Source: Aquatica leii
Lineage: Eukaryota > Arthropoda > Insecta > Coleoptera > Lampyridae
Reading direction: 5' to 3'
Assembly (NCBI GenBank): GCA_035610365.1
Contig: CM069437.1
Coordinates: 30,709,507 to 30,773,506 of the forward strand
Length of the DNA stretch: 64,000 bases
The notes under the pieces are model-generated. The model saw nothing but the letters and a program-made list of their open reading frames with translations, made no database searches and was not told the origin of the DNA. Shown here piece after piece: positions 32,103 to 44,053 of the stretch. The first letter of the stretch is position 1. Every line of letters begins with the position of its first letter. The translations under genes and the position numbers were made by a program.

Positions 32103-33804
32103 CTCCCTTAATTTTCTATACAAAACATGTCAAAATAAAATTGTTTATAAAACGGTTAAAAAACTCAGAACGCCATTAATAAAAAGAAAACAAAATAACG
32201 TTATGATATTTAATTCGCTGTTCTAAAAACTACACAATTCTGCTCAGAAATTTGCTGACACCAAAAGTAAATACAAAATAACATTAGCACCTAAGACATA
32301 GTTAATTTGTTATTCTAAAAATGTTTACAGATGTTTAAATAATGTGACATTACATAGGTCAGTCAAAATACTTAAATAAACAAGACTGCAAAAATAAAGC
32401 TAAATATGAATCCTGTGTTTTGAGTAGATAAATTTTATTTTTCCTTTAAATAAAATACGTTTTGTTGAACCTTGTGATAAAGTTTTATTGTCACTAATTT
32501 TCATATAAAAATAAGTTAGTGTTAGATAGTTAACGCCTTTTATGTTCATTTCCATTAATTTTTAGAGTACAATGATAAAAGTTTTCACTATAAACAATCG
32601 TATTGTGAAAATTCAGCAAAAAAAAATTATACATAGAAACAAACATGTGAAGAAAATTGATAACATAAACCGAAATTATGATTACTATAAGCGGTGGTTT
32701 TTCTTTGTAGTAGTATCCGGCCAATTCTTTAATAAAGTGATAACATTACCCGATTGATAACATTATTAGTGATTTGAATAAGCAACGTGCACTGTGTATT
32801 AATATTTTCTTTGTTGCAAATAAAAAAGCTGGTATCTTTTTAATACGACTTCAGTAAGAACAAATAACAGATTCCGATTTTATTAGACACGTCAGATTAC
32901 AAATTATGCTAGTTACCTGAAAATAATGCGTTAGCACTGAAGCTAGGTAAAAAGCTTTTTGTTATTGCAACCACTCACAAAATCTACGTTGCGGTGCAAA
33001 ACTAACGTCTGTAAACTATTGAGCTTGTTGGGCATAGCATAAGAACGGTATAAGGGTGCAGAGAACTTTTCAGAATATGGTGTACTGTACTATGCAATAC
33101 GTTAATTTTGCGAGTTTCGAGGACGATCTTCTACAATTTGCAATACCTGTACATACATTAGAAAAAAACCACTATTTAAGTTTTGATTTTATTGAAAATA
33201 TTTATTGTTTATTATTATTGTAGGTAGAAATAACCATTGATTGTGAATAATGCCTCCAATCTCACACATAGGTACACGCCGAAATAAAGTTTCATGAAAG
33301 CAATTTACATAAATAATTTAGCAACTGAAGATTTCGAGACAGAAATAAAGCAGGTTGTCGAACTAAGTTCCAAGAAAGCTAAATTTGGTATTTTTACTTC
33401 TTACATTGGACATTTTTTTTTGTTTAATTAGTTAAAATCTATAACCATAAAATGCTTATTGTGTATTTTTTTATTATCAAATTAAAAATTACATAATTAA
33501 GTAAACTTAACTATAAATATTGGGTTTATTTATTAATATTTTTATTAATTCCATGCACAGGCGCGGATCACATCTTATTTAGTATACCATAAAAGGTGTT
33601 GTTCTGTCACTTCAGTTCTTTCAGAGCTTGGAAAAGGTAGAAAACTAAGCCTCGCCTATATCTACAAACATCAAGCCAAGTCAAACTTTTGGTTTTAAAA
33701 ATGTCGACCTTTAAGCGTAAACCAAGTTTTTACGTTTCTTGTTAAGCTACTTGACTTGGCAAATCTCTAATTACAACTTTCTTGGTAACATTTGTATTGC
33801 AGCA
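32103..33804. other. No gene recognised
   Basis: AT-rich. A 45-codon ATG reading at about 33293 contains AIYINNLATEDFETEIKQVV and might be residual coding sequence, but I cannot place it. An imperfect pair GCCAAGTCAA/TTGACTTGGC occurs at about 33675-33760. Other open readings here are unsupported. Confidence 0.4.
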
Positions 33805-34115
33805 AAAATAGAAGTTAAGGCAAATCGCGCACCGAAGAACAAGCCATCACAAATATCAGTTTCCGGAAATGGCTCCTGAAAAAATGAGATTTCAGTTCGC
33901 TTTTCGGTATCGAATCGCTAATTGGTAAATACGTCGGAAAATTCTAGACGTCGTTGTGAAGTCACCAATATGCCTAACCTGTTCTCTGAGGGCGTCGAAG
34001 AAATATAAACAATGGTAGAAAAACCATGAGGAAAAGTTTACGGCAAATCTCCATGGAACCGCAGAAAAATGGAAATCGACGCGATAAAAAAGATGTTTGC
34101 GCAATCGACCTTTAA
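33805..34115 (+). pseudogene. Second Mutator-like transposase fragment
   Basis: Three frames together recall the middle of a Mutator-like transposase. KPSQISVSGNGS precedes a stop where relatives read VSGDGTWKKRGFSS. Next comes KILDVVVKSPICLTCSLRAS then KKYKQW, then RKMEIDAIKKMFAQSTFK, matching the conserved GKMEVDAI..MF.RS. It differs clearly from the element at 29.5-32.1 kb at the same positions, so it is a separate family. No terminal repeats were found and both ends of the protein are missing. Confidence 0.65.
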
Positions 34116-36774
34116 GTTTTGTATTTTTACAGTTTTTTACCTATGGTATAAATTGTTTTTATTATTACTTTATTGTAATTAAACATTTTAACTTTACAGG
34201 CAGTAATTGACATGAACTCGTATTTCTGGATCCGTAAGCTATAATAATGATAATTTGATATGAAAATCGTGTTCAGGCAATGAAAAACCGATAGTTACAG
34301 TGAAAACCATTACAAAAACTTTTTTTTAAATTATTTCATGTATTCCGGCCGAACAGTTCAACCGATAGGCTTTGACTTAAAAATTCTGAATTCGAAATAA
34401 AATCATTCAATATGACCGCTGTAATCGCCACGTTTTTTATTTTTTTTTTCGACATAAAAATTTGTGTTTAATGTATGAGAATAATTAAATCGGAAATTTA
34501 AAACCGCATGTTTCTATCACTTTTAGTTTCCCCTGCAAAAAATTTCAAAGTTGACCCCGTTTTCAGGCTTTTAAGAACGAATGTCTCTTTAAATTTGCAC
34601 TATTTTTTAGTATTAGATTATTGGAATAGATGTTCAATAAATAGATTTTTTTAAATAAGTTTTATTTCCGACTTTAAGTTGTTAAATTATAGAAAAGATC
34701 AATTTGACCACAACTGGCGTTTTTAAGTGTTTACATTCAGTGGCGATTTTAGTGTTAAAATTGTTATGTGTCAATTTATTTGAATTATTATTTTTAGATT
34801 AAAAAATTTTATTGTTCATTAGTGAGACTTGGATGCAAAGTACATATTTTTATATTTCATTCGTACTTACCTCTTTTTTTTACTATATTGCAACATGCAT
34901 AATTTGCGTTTTTCTTTAATCTTACCAAAGAGTATACTTTGCCAAATTTGCAATATATTTGGTGTGACCAGCAATATTCTTTAAACGTAGTTAAAAAAAG
35001 AAAAAATTAGAATTGCTTATTTTTACACAAATAATTTCTTAAAAAAAAATATTTTTCATTCGTTTCTACAATCGTTTGTATTTAAATCATGTTTTTCAAA
35101 ACGTTTGTATAGATTTCACTTTATCTAGAATTTATTTAAACGGTTCTGTCATTTTCTGTAAACATAGAATTAATTACAATAATTGATGTTTCTATTAATA
35201 AATATTACACACTTTGATATTAGAATTATTTTCCCAAATTTTAAATAACTCAGAAATAAACCTAAACTTAATTTTTATTAATTAGAAATTAATTTTTCAT
35301 TAGTAGAGTTGATGGAATATTTAATGCTAACTGTTAATAGCACTGCTCAATTAATTTTATAAAACTTAAGAAACGTGTTTAAATGTTTTACTAATTTAGT
35401 TGGTTTCGTAAGTTTTAGATGACCATTAATCCTCAAATATTAGCATGGTTAAATTTACATCTGTCACAAAAGATGGTTTTGGTGAATTGTCACAGTAAAT
35501 AAAAACGTTTTTGTCATCAAATACTAAAAAATTAAAAATATTTCTATACAAGTTAATAAAGTGATTTAATAGCTTATTCCTATATGCATTGTTAAATAAT
35601 TTGCATATTTGGTTGCGTATTTAAAAAAAATAACAATTTCAAAATATTAAAAAAAAAATATTGTCAATATTAATTATGTAATAACATAAGCATTTCAATA
35701 CTTGTTTTAATATCAATTCTTCCATAAAAATATCACCGATTAGTATAGCAATTCTAAATTAATTTATATAAAATAATCATAATGATTTTTGTTATCAAAA
35801 TTGGTAATTTAAACATACCGAAAAAGTCATTAAGTTTGAACCAAACAATATGTAGGTAGTATTCCAAAATACTCAGCACGACAGGTTCATTTAACTTTTA
35901 AAAACAAGACATTTTAATTACTTTTATTGCTCGTATCTTATAATTGTGACGTTAAATATTTTAAATAAATTTACAATTTACAGAAATAACTTTAAAATTA
36001 ATTATCAAAACTTTTAATAATAAGTTTAATTTTTTTCGGTAAGGAAAATCGTTGATACAAATAATCTATGCCAAAAGTTGTAGTGAGAGACTTAACTATA
36101 CACAGTTAAAAAAACATTTCTGGTTATAAATAAATAAATCAACCATTTTGTTTCTTTAAACGTAATCAATTAGGCAAAGGCAATTGTAAATATTATTATT
36201 CTTTTAATAAATTTTGTATTTGTCAAAATATTTTGCATTTATACAAAAAATTTAAAATATTTTAACCTACTTTAACACATATAAATGCGCATATCTTTTT
36301 TCTTGGATATAATTTACAGCACTACTTCCAGTAAACTACGATGCATACACAACCAGTGATATATTAGGTCATTTCACAGATGCATATTTTAAACAATATT
36401 TCTTTTAACAATTTAAATCTCCGACTTTGTAAACGCAAAAACTATTTGTGTGGATAAAACTAGGCATTTAAACATTAGTATTATTAAGTTTACTAAGAAA
36501 AGTATTTGGGTTTTTTAATTATATATTTACATAAAATAAAACATAGCTATAAACATTAATCTAAATACACTAACAAAATACAGCACCATTTGAAATTTAA
36601 AAAAAAAGATTTAACCTATTTTTGATTTGAAATTGTTATTTATAAAACAATTTATGAAAAGATGTATAAAACTAATTACTACGATGTGTTATTTGTAAAA
36701 CAAATTGCATGTAATAATTTACTCAAACTAATTACGCAATTATAATGCAACTAAAATATATTATTTTTTAGTTT
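34116..36774. other. AT-rich stretch, no gene recognised
   Basis: About 2.6 kb of AT-rich DNA. The segment 34300-34600 is less AT-rich and may be non-coding sequence of the neighbouring Mutator-like fragment. Nothing else is identifiable before the hAT target duplication at 36775. Confidence 0.5.
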
Positions 36775-36782
36775 TGCTAAAC
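36775..36782. repeat. Left 8-bp target-site duplication of the hAT element
   Basis: TGCTAAAC, identical to 49015-49022. Eight base pairs is the duplication length typical of hAT insertion. Confidence 0.9.
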
Positions 36783-37185
36783 CAGCGATTCTCATAGTGG
36801 TCCCTATGAACCCCAGAAAGTCTGTGAAGATTTAAAATTGAGGGTCTCAAAACAACGTCAGGGGGTCTGCGACAGGTTTAATATACAATTTAAAAAATGT
36901 GGCACATTTTTATTAATATGGAAGTTAAAACAAATAACAATGAATAAATTATAAGCAATATTTAGGTCCAAAATAAAACGTAAACATAAACAGGTGCATA
37001 AAATACAAGTAATAACAGGCATCGCGGTGACTCAGGCTTATCTATACAGGTTTATACAGGAACGCAATAGAGCCGATGCCTACACTAACTAGTCTAAAAT
37101 ATTAACTATAAAAGAGTCGTGCATCAAATCAACAATTTAATTTTGTGTTATGCTTGATAATTTACCCTTGCTGATTAGTTACTTT

Positions 37186-37373
37186 TGTAACGCGCGATGC
37201 GACTGCTATTTCAAGCGCGTAGAAATACTAATGCGCGAAGACAAAAAAGAACAAAGCAAAAAGTAATGAACGTTAAGGTTTAATAAAATATCGTTTTGTG
37301 TTGCTAGTTATACTATAGCATTGAAATTCTGTTAATTTAAACGATTTAAAGTAATAATCAAATAAACAATTAT
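37186..37373 (+). repeat. Gypsy left LTR
   Basis: About 188 bp, sharing with 40911-41105 the start TGTAACGCGCGATGCGACTG, the block CGCGTAGAAATACTAATGCG, AATATCGTTTTGT and the end CAAATAAAC..TTAT. AATAAA near the end may serve as a polyadenylation signal. A TGG at 37379 begins a candidate primer-binding site; the primer tRNA was not identified. Confidence 0.85.
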
Positions 37374-37770
37374 AAAACTGGCGGCTGAATCTGTGACCCA
37401 AAATAAAGTTAACAAAATGTGCTGTGGTAATGATTAAACGATTTATGAAACGATTTTGGGTACTTATCGGTAAGACGTTTAAAATAGGAACCTTTAGGTC
37501 ATTTAACTTGCTCATTGCAAAGTGAATTTTGTTTATAAATTATAATTGCGAGTAAGAAATCGGCTATCGTCACTTTGGGCGTTGTCAGAGTATAGTCCTA
37601 CCAGTTCAATAAACATAGTCGTACCATCGTTGTCAAAATATTTGTACCAGTTCAATAAGTTAAGGTTTATATTAACTTTTAAAAATTACAAATTTATACT
37701 GCTTGCGTTAAAGTTACCAAATTATATGAGTAAATTTTCGAAACGCACCCACAAAGGTCCGCTTGCAAAG

Positions 37771-38599
37771 ATGACTAACGTTGTTTTTTCTCAAGAACAA
37801 TTTGAAGCTTTGCTTCAACAAATAAATCGACCGCTTATTGACATTCCTCCCTCGTTGATGGAACAAAAGAAAATGATGTTGAAACATTTATATGTGCCGT
37901 AGAAATTTTTAAAGAATGTGCAGATGTATTTAATGACAATGCCATAAAGGGTCTGCCTATGCTAGTCACAAGCGATGCCGCTACGTGGTGGTTAGGGATT
38001 CGTTCTACGATAGAAACATGGAACGAAGCTATCGGTTACTTAAGAATCGCTTTTGGAAAAAAAGAGCACCATTTTAAGTATGTAAAGAATTATTTCAACT
38101 GGTACAAACTACCGATTGTTTAACTGATCGTTTTATTAGTAAATGTAAAACTTTGCTGTCAGAAATTCCTAACGACTTATCAGAAAAAATACAAATTGAT
38201 ATTGTTTATGGATTAATCCATAAACGCATACAAAAACGTGTAGCTAGAGACAGTGTACGTACATTTGTTGATTTTTTAAAAGCTGCACGTGTTGTAGAGC
38301 AGTCTTTTGAGGAGAAACCCGATCCTGAGATTAAACATGAACAACCATCTAATAAAGAAAACCAAAAATGTAAGAGTAAGCCACGTTGCAATTATTGTAG
38401 AAATTTAGGACATACTATTGACTACTGTCAAACTCTACAGAAGAAAAGAGAAACAAAAGATGGCGTCGATGATGAGAACAAGCCAAAAGTCGTAGAATCA
38501 TTGAAATCCACTATCACCTGCTACCGATATGGTAATCCGGGAGTAAAACGTGCTAACTGTCTTAAGCATTATGGGAAGAAACTTATACAAATTGCTTAA
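37771..38599 (+). pseudogene. Gypsy gag relic with two zinc knuckles
   Basis: Begins at ATG 37771 (MTNVVFSQEQFEALLQQINR). After a shift near 37900 it continues with IFKECADVFNDNAIKGLPML and DAATWWLGIR, a capsid-like block, then after another shift LLSEIPNDLSEKIQID. It ends in a nucleocapsid region. The first knuckle, CNYCRNLGHTIDYC, is an intact C-x2-C-x4-H-x4-C. The second, CYRYGNPGVKRANC, has lost its second cysteine and histidine. The open reading that starts upstream at 37546 is not the likely initiation point. Product role: RNA packaging. Confidence 0.75.
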
Positions 38600-38609
38600 A
38601 GATAGGTGC

Positions 38610-40880
38610 AAACGTGAAACCGATAATTTCGTTATAACCTTAGCTGACGGACTTTCGAAAGAAGTTGTGGTGCAAACCACTAGTGTACCTATAACAATTA
38701 AAGGAAGATCTGTTATCGGTAGAATGATAGTACTACCAGATGACCAGGACAATCATATCTTGTTAGGATCTGATGTTTTATGTTCTTTAGGAATTGTTCT
38801 AGATTTGGAAAACAAGCCTTGGTATTTTAGAGATTATCCTAACGAAATCTATTCTTTTATCAAGCGAGATAATCAAATCATTAGCTTAGTCATGTTAATC
38901 TCAGAACAAGTGAAATACTTGGATCATATCATTACACCAAACGGTATAGAAACTGATCTTGAGAAGATAAGCCTTAGTTGATAGTTCAGTGCCGCGTAAC
39001 GTTAAAGAACTGATATCTATGCTACAGATTAGTTCTTGGTATAGTCGTTTTATTAAGAATTATGCTGCCGTTGTAGAACCACTATCAAGACTTACTAAAA
39101 GAACTAATCCCTGGATATGGGGTGACGAGCAACAGTTATCCTACGAGAAACTTGTACATTTGCTAACCACCGCTCCGGTACTTATACAAGCTGACCAAAG
39201 CCAACCGTACGTTCTTGTACAAATGCCAGTGATTGCGCATTGGTAGCAATTCTAACGCAGGGACACGGTATTGACTAACATCCTGTTAAATATGCCAGCC
39301 GACTTATGACGTCAGCTGAAAGGAATTATACTACTGCAGAGAGGGAAGCAGTTGCAGAAGTTCTGAGGGTACGTAGACGGTACCAAAGTGACACTTGCTA
39401 CTGATCATCAGCCTCTTCGTTGGTTAATGACTATTAAAACACCAACTGGTCGATTTGCCAGGTGAGCTCTTCAAATTCAGTCGTACGACTTGGAAATTCA
39501 GTACACTACTGGAAAGACAAATGTGGTCGCGGATACGTTGTCCCGGTCACCAAAATTACCTACCAGTAACCCGGAGGTCTAAATTAATCTAGTTATTACT
39601 GATTTTCCACGACGCTCTTGTGACGAGATCAGAAACGAGCAATTAAATGATCCAGATGTAAAAAAATCATTGACGCTTTAAAATCAAAATTACGATGCCG
39701 CTAGGTGGTACGAACCAGGTTCTGAATCATTACGACCATGATCAAGATATCGAAGAACCACAACTCGTGGTTCCTGAAGGTAGAAGGGCCCAAGTGTTAT
39801 AAGAGTATCATGATGTCCTAGCTAAGGGGACTATTCAACGTTTTGTGCGGAAACATTATTGGTTAGGACTACGTAGAAGTGTAACTGACTGTGTACGAAA
39901 CTGCATCAAATGTCAATAATACAAAACGAGTAATCAGAAACCTGCCGGATTACTCCAAACTCCGCCGTACGCAAATCGGTTTGAAGTACCGTGTATAGAT
40001 TTCTTTAGACCTTTGCCAAAAACGCATAATCACAATCATTAAATATTAGTAGTCAAATACTATTGTACTAGGTGGGTTGAGTTATTTGCCATGCATACAG
40101 TTTTTGAAACAGCCAGAATACTCACTGAAGAAGTTTTTATGAGGTATAGTCTGCCACATGGAATCCTAAACGACAATAGAACTCAATTCGTAAGCGAAAT
40201 TATGCAACAGATGACACATATCTTGGGTATTAAGCAATCGTTAATTGCAACCTACCATCCAGAAGCAAATCGAGTAGAGAGGAAGAATCACGATTTCAAA
40301 CCACAGCTTGCCATTGCTGTAGGACGCGATCACTCTATATAGGATACCAAGTTATTTGCAATTAGGTTCTCCATGAATTCTGGTAATGGCCAGAGTACCG
40401 GGTATTTATCAGCCTACTTAATATTAGAAAGAGAAATCCGTACCATTTTTGATATACATCAAGATTTCACTCCAATTGTATAAGCTGAGAATTTTGTACC
40501 GACGATCACTCTTTATCTAAAGAAGCTAAGTCAAAATCCTCTTGAAGCCAAAAAATCTTTTGAACGAGAACAAGACCGACAAAAGCAGTATACCGATCAG
40601 AAATCAGGGTCTTGTTAAAAACACAAACTCAGTGATGTTAGTAGAAGTAGAACTCAAAAGTTTATGTCAAAAAGGGATGAACCTTATAAAATAATAAAGT
40701 CTGTTACTTATATACCTATGAAATTGAGGATCCAGACAAGCCAGGACAAGCGCTAACAAGAGTACATACATCTGACATCGTACCTTTTGTTGGGAAACCT
40801 GAACAAATCGATTCGGTTTCTAAGAAGAATAGAAGGGGAAGGTCAAGAAAAACTGCCGTCAATGTTGTTGGTTCTGCCGC
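38610..40880 (+). pseudogene. Gypsy pol relic lacking the reverse-transcriptase palm
   Basis: Domains in order. Aspartic protease C-terminal half: DNHILLGSDVLCSLGIVLDL at about 38750-38810. Then directly VKYLDHIITPNGIETDLEKI at about 38910-38970, the RT thumb, with no LTD or YxDD palm between, so about 200 residues are deleted. Thumb and connection: ELISMLQISSWYSRFIKNYA, VVEPLSRLTKRTNPWIWG. RNase H: TLATDHQPLRWLMTIKTP near 39395-39450 and ADTLSRSPKLP. Integrase zinc-binding remnant CVRNCIKCQ near 39890. Integrase core DNRTQFVSEIMQQ and TYHPEANRVERKNHDFK (40091-40342). A C-terminal part ends RVHTSDIVPFVGKPEQ near 40750-40810. Many shifts and stops; inactive. Confidence 0.8.
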
Positions 40881-40910
40881 AAGATGCTTTCGTAAACCAG
40901 AGGGGAATAC

Positions 40911-41105
40911 TGTAACGCGCGATGCGACTGTTTTTTTTATCGCGTAGAAATACTAATGCGCAAAGACAAAAAAAGAACGAAGCAAAAAAATAATAAACGT
41001 TAATGTTTAATGAAATATCGTTTTGTTTTGTTCGTTATACCATCGCATTGGTATTTTGTTAATTTAAACTATTTAAATTTATATTATAATCAAATAAACG
41101 CTTAT
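40911..41105 (+). repeat. Gypsy right LTR
   Basis: 195 bp, diverged from the left LTR by visible substitutions and small indels (for example CTGCTATTTCAAGCG against CTGTTTTTTTTATCG), so the insertion is not recent. Confidence 0.85.
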
Positions 41106-41439
41106 ACTTTTGCAATAATCCTGTAAATGTTTTTCTCTCTCAGTTGCTTAAACGAAAAGATTTTTCTTTATTCAGTTAACATGTTTCAGTCAATTAAATA
41201 GACAGAATAAGAGATGGGTGTGGATTATTTTACTGTAAAGAAAAATAACATTTTGTGAAACTTGAATCATTGGTCTAACTAAACAATAATTTTAATAACA
41301 TTCAAAAATAATCAATAATAATCAAGACATAATATTATGTCAACTAACATACAACAATAAACACTAAGTAATTTCTTCTGTTATGTAACTAATAAATAAT
41401 GCATAATTTTGAGAAGTAGCATCAAAACAAAACAGAAAT

Positions 41440-43238
41440 TAAATTTTAACGTGCCCTCCGTCCCTTTCAATACACAGTATGATTCGTTCAGACATTTCTC
41501 TTAAAATGCCTTAACATAATAGACGATATTTCAGCGGCACATTTTCTAAGTGTATTTTCAAGATGGTTAAGATCCCTATAAGGTCTGCGTTTGTAGCATT
41601 CATTTTTTCAAGTATTCCCACAAGAAGATATCACATGATGTTCGGAGAGCTTGGAGGAGAATTTCCGAAAATCTTCGGATTTATTTATGGGAGAAAGGAT
41701 AATCAAAAAAATTACAAACGACAACTGTGCTGTGCGATTTTTGCGAAAATCTAATTGAATATTCTCTATTACATTAAAAAAAGTCATTCTGGAGGAAATG
41801 CAGGTACTTTTCAGAATTAAGATTTTTTTGGAAGAAAAATGGTCCAATGATTTGATTATTAAAAATTCCACACCAGACGTTCGTTTTGAATGAGTATTGG
41901 TCGCGTACTATGACAAAGTGGGATTTTTGTCAGCCCACCACCGACAATTTTGAGAACTAACAGTTCCATTTGACGAAAATGTAGATTCGTCGCAAAAAAA
42001 CACATGTTTAATAAATGATCTGTCCTTTTCTGTGCTTGAATCCAAAAGCTAAAATATACCCGAACTTCTAAATCTCGGTCTTGCAACATGTGGAGTGGAT
42101 AATTTTTGGTTTGTAATGTCTAAATTTATTTGTTTTCAAAATTCTTCTGACCATTGTGCTTGTGGTTCAGTTGGGCGATTTCTCGAAGAGGAGTTTGTGG
42201 AGTTTCCACAACAACCTGTATTATCTCGAGCTGATGTTCTTCAACATTAACTCAAGCATTATGGAGTACTTTAAACTAATTATCAACAGTACCCAAACTT
42301 TTAAACTTATTTAAAAACCTAGTAATGGTAATGGCAAATGTGTCTGTCGTTTTTAAAAAAAGTTGCCGCTTTCCTGCACGTTTTATAATTCTCACCAACA
42401 ATCAAAACAATTTCCATGCTGTCTTCCTTAATTAAATCATTATTTGTTTTGATTAATTTTTAATAGAATAAATTTAAAAATTACTAGGAAAGAGAAAATA
42501 ACAATCTTCAAAGCAACTGTCAATCATGAAAATAATTACGTGATTTTTTTTGACAGTAAAACAATCCATAGCCGTCTCATATTTTGCCTACTTAATTGCC
42601 TGTATCATGTAAACTGATTAAAGAGAACTTTCCTAATTGAAAGACAAAAAAAGAGATTTACAGGGTTTTTGTGAAAGCAATTCAGCAGCAAGGATAAATT
42701 AGAGAGCCACGTAAATAGATATTAATTACATTAAAAAATATTTCTCCCATAAAAGATCTTATACCAAAAACGTTAAAATTATGCAACGATATTACTTTTC
42801 TGTAAATAATAAAGAACCTAAAAGAATAATTAGCAATTGTTTTTTTTTTCAATTATAAATCTTAAACGTTTTTAATAAAATTAAATTGAATTTTGAAATC
42901 AAGTCTTGGTATGTAAAATACTATAAAAGAATTAAAACTTTAGTTTCAGAAGAAGTTAAAGAAAAAAAATGTTTTTGGTCTTGAGATTGTTCGGTAAGCT
43001 AAAACTAACAGACGATGAAAAAACTTTATTGAAATCTTGCTTAATTTTCAAAAAATAGCAATTTTCGAATTTAGATAATTCCGAAAAACGTCATTTTCTA
43101 TCTCAGTGAAAGTCACTCGGTATATCTGATAAAAGTTAAATAGGTTTTCAGACAAACAATTTTTTTCCTTAAAAAGTTTTTTTTTTAATAAAAAATTTTA
43201 AAAAAATCTATTTGGTGCCGACTTTTTGGCGAGCACTG
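41440..43238 (-). mobile_element. Mariner-like element inserted in the hAT
   Basis: The right end at 43238, read inwards on the minus strand, is CAGTGCTCGCCAAAAAGTCG followed by GCACC, next to a TA, as expected for a Tc1/mariner-type terminus. The transposase relic reads leftwards from about 42425 to 41440. No matching left terminus was found, so the left limit given is only where coding resemblance stops. It occupies hAT sequence just upstream of the surviving transposase block. Confidence 0.6.
41450..42425 (-). pseudogene. Mariner-like transposase relic (DUF4817-type helix-turn-helix + DDE_3)
   Basis: Read on the minus strand. Near 42420 EIVLIVGENYKTCRKAATFF resembles the N-terminal helix-turn-helix (E...++G....C..AA..F). 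Near 42200 VEETPQTPLREIAQ-like words follow. At 41859-42089 LQDRDLEVRVYFSFWIQ, HLLNMCFFATNLHFRQMELL and RLVWNF match the DDE_3 region where relatives read L.E.DP..R..F..W, VLFSDE..F and VNVWCGI. The SDE aspartate is replaced (FATN), so a catalytic residue is lost. The end at 41608-41700 recalls PP.SP.L...D..LWG. Multiple frame breaks. Confidence 0.65.
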
Positions 43239-43283
43239 TATATTTTATTTTATATTTTTCGGTCCTTTTTTTATCAAATAACA

Positions 43284-44020
43284 GTATGAGTTCAAACAAT
43301 CAAAGATAAATATTTGAAAACACCAATATTACAATTACTCATAAGGACAACACACACTATTGGCGACGAACTTCTACCAACTGTAAGTGAGGTAATACGC
43401 ACCGTGTTGCACAAATCGGCTTTCGATATGACAAGAATTATGAAAAGGTTTGACAAAATGGCTCAGTGTGTAGAAAATTTTTTATGTGACTACTTAAAAA
43501 CATCTTAATTTTCTATACCGTCAAAATTACCAGGAAACAAAGCTTAACTTTTAGCTTATGTGAGATTAGTAAAAAAAAAAGTATTCCTAATAATTGTTAT
43601 TTGCTTACTAATACAAAAGATGAAACCTTATTTACTCAAACAAGATTTTTGATGTAAAAGCTATAAGCCTTAACTAATATCATCTCCATACTGAGAGTAC
43701 TCCGTCAATGGTAGGACAACACCGAGGCTTTCTGGCATGCTTAAAACAAGCTATACCAAATGTATTATTTCGTACATTGTATCATTTATCGACATCATTT
43801 GGTCGCAAAAATCTTAGTAAACGTTCGCATAAATTACTACATTATATCATTAGAGCAGTTAATAAAATCAAGAAGAATGCTTTAAATAAGAGATTATTTG
43901 CTCAACTTTTAAAAATGATGATGACTATAATCGTTTACTACTTAACACAGAAGTACGTTAGTTATCTAAAAAGTATATATAAGTTTAACTTTATTCATTG
44001 CCATTTGGCTTACAAATTTG
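43284..44020 (+). pseudogene. hAT transposase, central part (SCAND3/ZBED5-like)
   Basis: HTIGDELLPTVSEVIRTVLH then KSAFDM and MAQCVENFLCDYLKT (to 43508), with shifts into LPGNKA. From 43708 the frame reads MVGQHRGFLACLKQAIPNVL, NLSKRSHKLLHYIIRAVNKI then KKNALNKRLFAQL. These are signature blocks of hAT transposases of the SCAND3/ZBED5/FAM200-like group, where relatives read DG.P.M.G...GF...+K...P...HC.IHR..L. The frame is lost near 43940-44020 (DDYNRLLLNTEVR, normally LLLHTEVRWLSKG), exactly where the LINE begins. Confidence 0.85.
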
Positions 44021-44053
44021 GTCGTGTTGTCTATACATATATATTACATTTTC

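Larger units (their letters stand above)
37186..41105 (+). mobile_element. Ty3/Gypsy LTR retrotransposon inserted in the hAT
   Basis: Bounded by two LTRs (37186-37373 and 40911-41105) that both begin TGTAACGCGCGATGCGACTG, and by a 5-bp target duplication ACTTT (37181-37185 and 41106-41110). A purine-rich tract AGAGGGGAA precedes the right LTR as expected for a polypurine tract. At 3.9 kb it is short for a Gypsy element because the reverse-transcriptase palm is missing. It carries gag with a zinc knuckle, protease, RNase H and integrase segments, all in broken frames. Confidence 0.9.

Noticed and set aside
37546-37770. Upstream extension of the Gypsy gag frame
   Set aside because: The stretch before ATG 37771 has no gag similarity and lies in the region between the LTR and gag; the later ATG fits the family.
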